From Nitrospirota bacterium (GTDB taxonomy: Bacteria; Nitrospirota; Thermodesulfovibrionia; Thermodesulfovibrionales; JdFR-88), in NCBI GenBank assembly GCA_014874185.1, contig JACWAF010000001.1:1-55157 (forward strand): 55,157 nucleotides of DNA, read 5' to 3'. Below are positions 34,765 to 41,518 of this stretch, piece after piece (positions within the stretch are counted from its first letter, which is position 1; each line of letters starts with the position of its first letter). Below the pieces are notes generated by a model. It worked only from the letters and a program-made list of their open reading frames with translations, ran no database searches and was not told the DNA's origin. The position numbers and the translations under genes are program-made.

Positions 34765-35286
34765 ATGAGGCTGAAAAAAAGCGTCATATGGCTTGTTGTT
34801 GTTCTTGTGGCGGGAATCTATTTCTTCCCGTCCATTAAAAACAGGATAGCATTTGCCGGGAGCAAACCGGCGGCAAACTGGATGGCCCCGGCGTTCTCCC
34901 TTGAGGGGTTAAACGGTCAAAATGTGCGGCTGTCGGATTTCAAGGGCAGGGTCGTCCTCGTCAATTTCTGGGCAAGCTGGTGTCCGCCATGCAGGATGGA
35001 GATACCCGAATTCGAGAAAGTCTACAAGGCTTACATGAACAAGGGGTTTACAATAATCGGCATCGCCACGGATAACGTGCCGCCATTGTTCATCAAACAG
35101 ATGGGCATGACGTATCCGCTGGCAATGGCTGACGACCAGGTGATCAGCAATTATGGAAACATATCCGGCATTCCAACGTCTTTCCTTATAGGCAGGGATG
35201 GCCGGATCATCAAGAAGGTCATGGGGATTTATTTTGGAAGAGACCTCAGGCGCGATCTGGCGAGCGCCTTGAAGAAGACGGCATAG
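34765..35286 (+). CDS. TlpA/ResA-like membrane-anchored thioredoxin
   Basis: The 173-aa protein has an N-terminal membrane anchor (VIWLVVVLVAGIYFFPS) and a periplasmic AhpC-TSA/Redoxin fold with active site FWASWCPPCRMEIPEF (near residues 71-86) and the cis-Pro loop SGIPTSFLI. Family members reduce apocytochrome CXXCH cysteines before heme ligation or repair other periplasmic disulfides. AGGAGG lies upstream of the ATG. The ccdA gene, whose product would deliver electrons to it from cytoplasmic thioredoxin, starts ten bases after its stop. Confidence 0.92.
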   Translation: MRLKKSVIWLVVVLVAGIYFFPSIKNRIAFAGSKPAANWMAPAFSLEGLNGQNVRLSDFKGRVVLVNFWASWCPPCRMEIPEFEKVYKAYMNKGFTIIGIATDNVPPLFIKQMGMTYPLAMADDQVISNYGNISGIPTSFLIGRDGRIIKKVMGIYFGRDLRRDLASALKKTA

Positions 35287-35296
35287 GAGGTCCGGA

Positions 35297-36013
35297 ATGG
35301 AGAACGTATCGCTTCTGATGGCGCTGGGCGCGGGCCTCCTCTCTTTCTTCTCGCCATGTGTGCTACCCGTCATCCCTTCCTATGTCTCGTATATCACGGG
35401 GATTGCGTTTGAAGACCTGACCGGACAGCAGGACAGGGCAAGGATAAGGAGAATGACCATTTTGAACTCCATGTCCTTTATCGTCGGGTTCTCGCTGATA
35501 TTCATCCTGCTTGGCGCGTCTTCCAGTTTCCTGGGCGGGATGCTCTCGGAACATCAGGACGCTGTCAGGAAGACAGGAGGAGTGCTTATCGTCCTGATGG
35601 GGTTGTATATAGCGGGTGTTCTGAAGATCGGTTTCCTGTCCAGTGAAAAAAGGATGCACATTCAGAACAAGCCCGCCGGACTCGTGGGCTCATTTCTGGT
35701 AGGTACGGCTTTTGCCGCCGGCTGGACGCCGTGCATAGGCCCCGTGCTTGGCTCGATACTGCTTTACGCAAGCACCGCCAATTCCGTCTCATCAGGCATG
35801 AAGCTGTTGAGCGCGTATGCTCTGGGCCTGGGGATACCGTTCCTGGCCGCGTCCCTTGCAATCAGCACCGTTCTGCCATATTTCAGAAAGATCAGTCGCT
35901 ACATGAGGATTATATCCGTTATGAGCGGGCTCTTTCTGGTGGCTGCCGGCATATTGCTTTTCACAGGGACGTTCGGTGTATTAAGCCGGTACATGTCATC
36001 GCTTTCCATTTGA
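35297..36013 (+). CDS. ccdA: Cytochrome c biogenesis protein CcdA
   Basis: CcdA carries reducing equivalents from thioredoxin across the inner membrane. The 238-aa product has six predicted helices and the two hallmark cysteines: FFSPCVLPVIPSYVSYITG in helix 1 and AFAAGWTPCIGPVLGSIL in helix 4. GGAGGTCCGG precedes the ATG. With the TlpA-like protein it forms a thiol-reduction pair that fits the cytochrome encoded upstream; the other system II parts (ResB/ResC) are not in this window. Confidence 0.95.
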   Translation: MENVSLLMALGAGLLSFFSPCVLPVIPSYVSYITGIAFEDLTGQQDRARIRRMTILNSMSFIVGFSLIFILLGASSSFLGGMLSEHQDAVRKTGGVLIVLMGLYIAGVLKIGFLSSEKRMHIQNKPAGLVGSFLVGTAFAAGWTPCIGPVLGSILLYASTANSVSSGMKLLSAYALGLGIPFLAASLAISTVLPYFRKISRYMRIISVMSGLFLVAAGILLFTGTFGVLSRYMSSLSI

Positions 36014-36030
36014 TTTGAATCTCAGAGAAT

Positions 36031-36067
36031 TCCCCCGGGTGAAAGGGTAATCCTTCCTCCCGGGGGA
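36031..36067 (+). terminator. Hairpin after ccdA
   Basis: TCCCCCGGG pairs with CCCGGGGGA across a 19-base loop, 18 bases after the ccdA stop. It probably ends the island operon; no U-run follows. Confidence 0.55.
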
Positions 36068-36108
36068 CCTATACAACGATCGACGAAGACTAGCTTATTT
36101 CTTGCCGA

Positions 36109-36127
36109 CTGCTACAATTCTGCTACA
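36109..36127 (+). repeat. 19-bp repeat CTGCTACAATTCTGCTACA, right copy
   Basis: Identical to 30734-30752 and in the same orientation. It ends 53 bases before the intact tRNA-Leu. Confidence 0.75.
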
Positions 36128-36143
36128 ATAGAGGCTGCTTTTG

Positions 36144-36173
36144 TTGACGGGATCTCAAAAAATCCTTTAAAAT
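36144..36173 (+). promoter_or_regulatory. Promoter of tRNA-Leu within the island's right edge
   Basis: TTGACG (36144-36149) and TAAAAT (36168-36173), spaced 18 bases, end seven bases before the tRNA. This is a good sigma-70 match and would replace the promoter left behind at 30620-30649. Confidence 0.7.
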
Positions 36174-36180
36174 CAACCAT

Positions 36181-36264
36181 GCCGGAGTGGCGGAACTGGC
36201 AGACGCAAGGGACTTAAAATCCCTCGCCCGCGAGGGTGTACGGGTTCGACTCCCGTCTCCGGCA
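36181..36264 (+). tRNA. tRNA-Leu (UAA)
   Basis: An 84-nt cloverleaf: acceptor arms GCCGGAG and CTCCGGC, anticodon stem AGGGA/TCCCT with loop CTTAAAA (anticodon TAA), long variable arm with CGCCCGCGAGGGTG, T arm CGGGTTCGACTCCCG. Its first 25 bases form the right attachment core of the island. CCA is not encoded. Confidence 0.97.
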
Positions 36265-36342
36265 TCTTTCAATTGCCTTTCCACTCTGCAGCCCCATGAG
36301 GTATAATATTCCTCATACCCTGTTAGGGAGAGAGTTTTTCTG

Positions 36343-38439
36343 ATGTCTTTAAAAGACCCGGGGCGTCACATATCGAAGCTCCTCACGGAGCCCTCCGTAC
36401 AATTACTCCTGATTATAATTTCCGGCCTCCTGGCCTACTCCAATACCTTTAACGCCTCTTTTCATTGGGACGATGTCGTTTTCATACGCGACAACCCGCT
36501 CATTAAGCATTTGGGTTATTTCCTCTCCCCGGCCAGCGCCAGCGGAAGCGAGTTTTACGCGGCCCTTAAAAGCCGCTACCTGGGTTTTCTTACCTTTGCG
36601 CTGAACTACAGGCTGGGCGGCACCAGTGTGCTGGGCTATCACGTCTTCAACCTGCTCGTACATCTGCTGAACGGATCGCTTCTGTACATCTTGCTGCTCC
36701 TTACTTTCAAGACACCCGTCCTTGAAGACTCGTATCTCAGCTCCCGCGCGCGGCCAATCGCCTTTTTTACGGCGCTTCTTTTTGTCTGCCATCCTGTGGA
36801 GACCGAGGCCGTCACGTACATATTCCAGAGGCTTGCCTCTCTTGTTGCGCTCTTCTATCTGGGCTCGCTGACTTTTTATGCTGCATCACGGCTCTCAAAG
36901 AAAGGGGCCGTAAAGAACTCCCTTTACATCCTGTCGCTGGTCCTGGCCGTATGCGCCATGAAGACCAAGGAAAACGCATTTACCCTGCCGGCCGTAATAG
37001 CGCTTTATGAGTTCTTTTTTTTCAAGGGGCCTGTAAAAGGCAGGCTCATCCGCCTTCTGCCCCTGTCTCTCACGATGCTGATAGTGCCGCTGACCCTGGC
37101 GGGAATAGACAGGCCTCCTGGCGAGGTCATAATGGGGATGGCCCAGGCCGCGAGAGGCGATGTCCAGATGGACAGGTGGAGCTATCTTTTCACGCAATTC
37201 AGGGTGATAATAACCTACATAAGACTTCTCTTCCTGCCCGCAGGTCAAGATCTGGATTACGACTATACAACCTTCCGGTCATTTTTTGATCCCCAGGTCC
37301 TGATTTCTTTTCTGTTCCTGGCCGGGCTCTTCGGGCTGGGGATTTACCTCCTGGCCAAATCGAAAAGAAGACCGGATCTCAGACTGCCAGGTTTCGGGAT
37401 ATTCTGGTTTTTCATCACATTGTCCGTGGAATCCAGCATCATCCCGATCCCGATGCTTATTGACGAGTACAGGGTTTACCTGCCATCCATGGGGGCATTG
37501 GCCGCAATTGTCTCCGGGGCCTTTCTGCTGGAAAAGGGATTTACCGGAGCGCGCCGGATTGCGAAACCGGTATTTATCGTCCTTGCCGCAGTGCTTGCCA
37601 TCGCGACATTCCACAGGAACTCCGTCTGGAAGACGGAGATAAGCCTGTGGAAGGACACGGCGGCGAAATCGCCCGGAAAGGCGAGCGTCCATGACGCCCT
37701 GGGCCATGCATACGCGGAGAAGGGGATGTTGGGACAGGCAATCGGGGAATTCGAGACGGCGGCCAGACAGAACCCGGCCAGCATGACCATCTACACTGAC
37801 CTGGCCAGCGCCTATCTCTCAGCCGGCAAAACGGATTCCGCTCTGGAGTATTTTGTGTCGGCATTGAATTTCGCACCGGATTCCAGGAATGCGCTTTTCA
37901 ACCTCCATTACAACCTGGGCATCGCCTATCTGCAAAAAGGCCTTCTGGATAAGGCGCTGTATCAGCTTCAACTCGCCATAAGCGAAAAGCCCGATTCAGC
38001 CGCGGCCAGGAACAACCTCGGCATTGCATATATGGCCGCAAGCTCAATCGACCAGGCCATAGCGCAATTTGAGGCAGCCATCTCCATAGACCCCAACCTT
38101 GTATATCCCTATTTCAACCTGGGCCTGATTTACGAGCGCAAGGGGATGTATGATAACGCCCTGCGCGATTTTCAGGCAGCGCTTTCCATAGAGCCCCGCT
38201 ATGCCGAGGCCTATTACCAGATTGGGCTGGTCTATATGGCGCAAAAAAGGCCGGATGAGGCCGCCAGGTCTTTCCAGAACGCGCTTATGCTGAACCCCTC
38301 CCACGAAGGTGCGCATATGAGCCTGGGCCTTTTACTCCTCCAGGAGGGCGATAAAAAAGATGCGAAAACGGAATTCGAGATGGTCATCAGGCTCGATCCC
38401 TCAAATAACCAGGCCAGAAGATTGTTGGCCGGCGTCTGA
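36343..38439 (+). CDS. Polytopic membrane protein with C-terminal TPR repeats (TMTC-like)
   Basis: The 698-aa protein has about nine to eleven membrane helices in residues 15-430, beginning SVQLLLIIISGLLAYSNTFNASFHWDDVVFIRDNPLI; the early Asp pair in a first periplasmic loop and the following RYLGFLTFALNYRLGG resemble GT-C glycosyltransferases and the TMTC/DUF1736 group. Residues 440-698 are about seven tetratricopeptide repeats (for example GHAYAEKGMLGQAIGEFETA). Such proteins are common in cytochrome-rich anaerobes. O-mannosyl or other sugar transfer is possible but unproven. GGGAGAGAG precedes the ATG. Confidence 0.75.
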   Translation: MSLKDPGRHISKLLTEPSVQLLLIIISGLLAYSNTFNASFHWDDVVFIRDNPLIKHLGYFLSPASASGSEFYAALKSRYLGFLTFALNYRLGGTSVLGYHVFNLLVHLLNGSLLYILLLLTFKTPVLEDSYLSSRARPIAFFTALLFVCHPVETEAVTYIFQRLASLVALFYLGSLTFYAASRLSKKGAVKNSLYILSLVLAVCAMKTKENAFTLPAVIALYEFFFFKGPVKGRLIRLLPLSLTMLIVPLTLAGIDRPPGEVIMGMAQAARGDVQMDRWSYLFTQFRVIITYIRLLFLPAGQDLDYDYTTFRSFFDPQVLISFLFLAGLFGLGIYLLAKSKRRPDLRLPGFGIFWFFITLSVESSIIPIPMLIDEYRVYLPSMGALAAIVSGAFLLEKGFTGARRIAKPVFIVLAAVLAIATFHRNSVWKTEISLWKDTAAKSPGKASVHDALGHAYAEKGMLGQAIGEFETAARQNPASMTIYTDLASAYLSAGKTDSALEYFVSALNFAPDSRNALFNLHYNLGIAYLQKGLLDKALYQLQLAISEKPDSAAARNNLGIAYMAASSIDQAIAQFEAAISIDPNLVYPYFNLGLIYERKGMYDNALRDFQAALSIEPRYAEAYYQIGLVYMAQKRPDEAARSFQNALMLNPSHEGAHMSLGLLLLQEGDKKDAKTEFEMVIRLDPSNNQARRLLAGV

Positions 38440-38498
38440 CTTCCCCCGCTCAATAAATACTACTTGCAGTTGTATTTCTTTTTGTGTATATTGGCTTA

Positions 38499-39251
38499 AT
38501 GGAGCTGGAAATAGGCGATTTAAGGTTCTCAATTCCGGATGAGCCCGGGTTTTCAAGAGAGGAACTGATCCACTTCTACTGGAATTTTCATCCACGCTTC
38601 AGGTTCTTCAAGACACTCTCGCCAAATTCAAAGCTCCTTGATATCGGGGCCGGCGAGGGCAATCTGGTCTACTGGAAGACGTGGTCCAGCCCGGGCAGAA
38701 GCGACATAGAGATGTACGCGCTGGACCTGAAGAGGGGCACGCAGTTCGACAGCTACAAGGATTTCCAAATATGCAATCTGGATGCAGAGCCGATAAAGTT
38801 CCGGGATGGGCTTTTCGATGCCGTGCTCATGTCCCACGTCCTGGAGCACATAAAAGACGAAAAGAGACTGATAGGCCAGATAAGAAGGGTGCTCAAGCCC
38901 GGGGGGGCAGTCTACATGGAAATACCGGCCCCGGCAACCACTGCGTATCCCAGCCGGACGAGTCTGGCGGAAAAAGGTATCAGGGTGAGCATACTGAATT
39001 TCTTTGACGACCTGACGCATTTGCGCACATTCGGGCTTGAGGAGTTTTCAGCCCTTGTTGCGGGGGCGGGGTTCGGGTTGATAGAAACCGGGGTGATAAG
39101 GAACAGCCTTATCGAGGACGACATGCTCTCTTATGGGATAAAGGCAAATGACCAGCAGATGACCACTTATGCCCTGTGGTCCAAGCTGAAATGGGCGCAA
39201 TACGTAATAGCTGAAAAAAACCAAACCTTGAGAAGCGCGGAAGCCCCTTGA
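38499..39251 (+). CDS. Class I SAM-dependent methyltransferase
   Basis: From the ATG at 38499 the product has 250 aa. The SAM-binding motif is LLDIGAGEGNLVYW (near residues 46-59), followed by an acidic strand end (ALDLKRG), ICNLDAEPIKF, and the post-motif FDAVLMSHVLEHIKDEKRLIGQIRRVLKPGGAVYMEIPAP typical of Methyltransf_11/23 enzymes. The acceptor is unknown; relatives methylate lipids, quinones or sugars. A GTG 15 bases upstream is an alternative start. A terminator follows. Confidence 0.85.
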   Translation: MELEIGDLRFSIPDEPGFSREELIHFYWNFHPRFRFFKTLSPNSKLLDIGAGEGNLVYWKTWSSPGRSDIEMYALDLKRGTQFDSYKDFQICNLDAEPIKFRDGLFDAVLMSHVLEHIKDEKRLIGQIRRVLKPGGAVYMEIPAPATTAYPSRTSLAEKGIRVSILNFFDDLTHLRTFGLEEFSALVAGAGFGLIETGVIRNSLIEDDMLSYGIKANDQQMTTYALWSKLKWAQYVIAEKNQTLRSAEAP

Positions 39252-39261
39252 GGCGGCGCAT

Positions 39262-39293
39262 AAAAAAAGGGCCGCCCAGGGCGGCCCTTTAAT
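39262..39293. terminator. Bidirectional terminator between methyltransferase and cytochrome operon
   Basis: AAGGGCCGCC and GGCGGCCCTT pair around CAG at 39268-39290, with A7 on the left and TTTAAT on the right. On the minus strand a U7 tract follows, so it should end the long electron-transfer operon. Confidence 0.85.
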
Positions 39294-39316
39294 GTTACGG
39301 TCAGGGATTTCAGGGA

Positions 39317-40228
39317 TTATTGTTCGGCCACAAAAGCCTGCATCCGGTTGTTTTCCCGGTCTGCTATGAAGATCTCGCCATTGTTGTTGAAGCATATGCC
39401 GGAGGGATAATAGAGCTGGCCCTCCTTCCACCCCATCTTCAATTGGGTGGCGCTTATGGAGCCGTCGGCGCCCAGGGTAACGATAGACGCGCCGTTTCTG
39501 TCGATAAGGTAAACCGTGCCTTTGGAGTCTGTCTGTATGCCGGCCGGGAAACTCATATAACCGGCAAGGCTCTTGGTAAACGGCGTGAACTCCTTGGCGT
39601 CCTTTCCGGCCTTGTAGACCATCTTGCGGACTCCGTCCACGATCAGGATATCACCGTTCTTGCTTACGGTTATATCCGAAATGAAGCCGTTGTCCTTGGT
39701 GTCCTGAGCGAAGGGTATTTGCCGTATCATCCTGCCCTGCGGGTCCAGGACGACGACCTGGCTGTTGAATACGTCGACAAGATAGAGGTTCCCGGCCGAG
39801 TCGATATCGAAGCTGTCCGGGATGACCTCGCCCCCTACCCCGGTGGGCTGCACGGTACTGACATAATTGCCGTTTGCGTCCAGGTGCACTATCTTATGCG
39901 ACTTGCCGTCCAGGACGAAGATGTCGCCATTGGGGCCTTTTCTGGCCCTCAGGGGATAGGATATCTGGCTGGACTTGATCTCCTTGCCTCCGGTCATGGT
40001 GCCGTTTACAAGTGCAAACGTGAGCAGGCGGCCGTTGCCCGAATCGGAAAGCAGGACGCTATGGTCGTCGCAGCTTACCGCCTCCGGCCTGTTTATCGGG
40101 TTGCCTTTCCCATCGGCATAGACGGCCACGACAAATTTAAGCTTCACCCCGGCCGCGGCCACGGGTCTGACTGGCAGGGCCAGGGAAAGGGCCGCAAAAA
40201 GCGAAGCCGCTATAATAAGGTTCTTCAT
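39317..40228 (-). CDS. Secreted NHL-repeat beta-propeller protein
   Basis: The 303-aa product has a signal peptide (NLIIAASLFAALSLALPVRPVAA) and about six NHL repeats, for example PNGDIFVLDGKSHKIVHLDANGNYV, SAGNLYLVDVFNSQVVVLDPQGRMI and NNGEIFIADRENNRMQAFV. It should fold as a periplasmic or surface propeller. ACAGGAGGTGATG precedes the ATG. It is the last gene of the cytochrome operon, 16 bases after the 16-heme gene. A second NHL protein heads the OmcS-like pair; such proteins recur in electron-transfer clusters, where assembly or protein contacts are likely roles. Confidence 0.85.
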   Translation of the reverse strand: MKNLIIAASLFAALSLALPVRPVAAAGVKLKFVVAVYADGKGNPINRPEAVSCDDHSVLLSDSGNGRLLTFALVNGTMTGGKEIKSSQISYPLRARKGPNGDIFVLDGKSHKIVHLDANGNYVSTVQPTGVGGEVIPDSFDIDSAGNLYLVDVFNSQVVVLDPQGRMIRQIPFAQDTKDNGFISDITVSKNGDILIVDGVRKMVYKAGKDAKEFTPFTKSLAGYMSFPAGIQTDSKGTVYLIDRNGASIVTLGADGSISATQLKMGWKEGQLYYPSGICFNNNGEIFIADRENNRMQAFVAEQ

Positions 40229-40244
40229 ATCATCACCTCCTGTA

Positions 40245-41507
40245 CTATGTGTGGCACTGCACGCAAAGTTCCGTAACCGTGGGGAACGGTATCATCCTCT
40301 TGTAATCCGTCCCGTGCGCCCGGTGGCAAGAGAGGCATGTGAGCGTCTTGTTCGGGTTCCTGGGGTCCTTGTATTTCACCCCTACAGGATGCGTTGCGTG
40401 CTTCTGGCTGTCATGACACTTGCCGCAGAGGTCGATCGGCGACGCCGCGTTCAGCAGGAAACTGTTGTTCGAGGAATGCGGCTCATGGCAAGCCGTGCAA
40501 TTGCCTTCCGCCACCGGCGGATGCTTTGTCTGCGACCTCTGCTGTCTTTTAATGGTATCCGCATGGCATCTTCCGCAGAGCTTTATCTTGGGGGCCTTCA
40601 GCAGGCCCTTTTCCGGCGAGGCGTGCGGGTTATGGCAGCTCAGGCAGCCGTCTTTCCTTAAAAACGGCCAGTGCACCTGCGTTTTGGCGAGAGTGGTGTT
40701 TATCATGTCGTTATGGCAGCCCTTGCAGAGGTCGAAGACGGGGCTCCTCAGGGCAAGCGGGGTCTTCGAGTCCGGGCCCTGATGGCACTGCGTGCACATC
40801 CTGCTGGCCACCGGCGGGTGGACGTTGTTATACAGCATGCCCTTCTGGTCGGAGCCGTGCGGGTTGTGGCACATCACGCAATTAGCTTCGCCGACGGGCA
40901 TATTCATATGCTGGCTCAGGAATATGGGATTGCTTGTCTGATGGCATGTCTTGCAAAGCCCCGGCACTTCGTCCTTGAGAAGGTGCGTGGACTTCATGGA
41001 CGCATGCGGGTCGTGGCAGTTGAGACAGCTGTCCTGCACCGGGGGATGCTTGACCTTGCTGGAGGCCACCTGCTGGGCGATGTCCTTGTGGCAAGCGAAG
41101 CAGACCTCGTTTCCCGCCCTGAGGAGATGAAAGGGCTGGTTGGATGCGTGGGGGTCATGGCAGTTCACGCACTTGCCCTCCACCACCACCTTATGGGTGC
41201 TCTTAGCGCCATCGGGGATTATGTCCGGGTGGCAGGTAAAGCATATTTTATTTTCCGGGGCCGCCAGGTTCTTCCCGTAATTGGACGTGTGCGGGCTATG
41301 GCAGCCCACGCACTCGCCTATCTTCACCGGCGTATGCACGTATTGCATCTTCAGCTTGTCCTGAAAATCCGAATGGCACTCCAGGCATATCTTCCCCCTG
41401 GCACCGGGCTTCAGTCTGAACTTGTTCTCATCCGAGCGGGCCTTGGCACCGAACGTGACGGCCAGGACCACCAGAAACAGCATCAATATCCTGTATTTAT
41501 GTTTCAT
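40245..41507 (-). CDS. Sixteen-heme c-type cytochrome
   Basis: From MKHKYRILML (41507, with GAGAGGTGCAGG upstream) the product has 420 aa and a signal peptide (ILMLFLVVLAVTFGAKA). I count 16 CXXCH sites, from CLECH to CVQCH, about one per 25 residues. They alternate in a regular pattern: a CxxCHxPHxS site followed 18-25 residues later by an LCxxCHxD site, with HPPV/HTPV histidines between. This is the doubled-CXXCH (cytochrome c3/NrfB-like) architecture. It is probably periplasmic or outer-membrane associated and pairs with the 26-heme protein encoded 11 bases upstream. Confidence 0.93.
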   Translation of the reverse strand: MKHKYRILMLFLVVLAVTFGAKARSDENKFRLKPGARGKICLECHSDFQDKLKMQYVHTPVKIGECVGCHSPHTSNYGKNLAAPENKICFTCHPDIIPDGAKSTHKVVVEGKCVNCHDPHASNQPFHLLRAGNEVCFACHKDIAQQVASSKVKHPPVQDSCLNCHDPHASMKSTHLLKDEVPGLCKTCHQTSNPIFLSQHMNMPVGEANCVMCHNPHGSDQKGMLYNNVHPPVASRMCTQCHQGPDSKTPLALRSPVFDLCKGCHNDMINTTLAKTQVHWPFLRKDGCLSCHNPHASPEKGLLKAPKIKLCGRCHADTIKRQQRSQTKHPPVAEGNCTACHEPHSSNNSFLLNAASPIDLCGKCHDSQKHATHPVGVKYKDPRNPNKTLTCLSCHRAHGTDYKRMIPFPTVTELCVQCHT

Positions 41508-41518
41508 ACCTGCACCTC

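Larger units (their letters stand above)
30659..36180. mobile_element. Putative 5.5-kb genomic island in tRNA-Leu
   Basis: The segment lies between direct repeats of the tRNA-Leu 5' end, has related 19-bp repeats just inside each edge, carries a new promoter at its right edge and has AT-richer codon use than the neighbours in its left half. Cargo is respiratory or redox: DsrE-like protein, solute-binding-like protein, broken Crp/Fnr gene, multiheme cytochrome, small secreted protein, TlpA-like protein and CcdA. No integrase, relaxase or phage gene is present, so it is probably a decayed or trans-mobilised element. Confidence 0.7.

Noticed and set aside
30659-36180. Integrase or transposase within the tRNA-Leu island
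   Set aside because: All frames of useful length match cargo genes or shadows; no recombinase motif is visible.
39320-40276. 318-codon plus-strand open frame opposite the NHL gene
   Set aside because: The minus strand has a signal peptide, NHL repeats and a strong ribosome site; the opposite frame has none.
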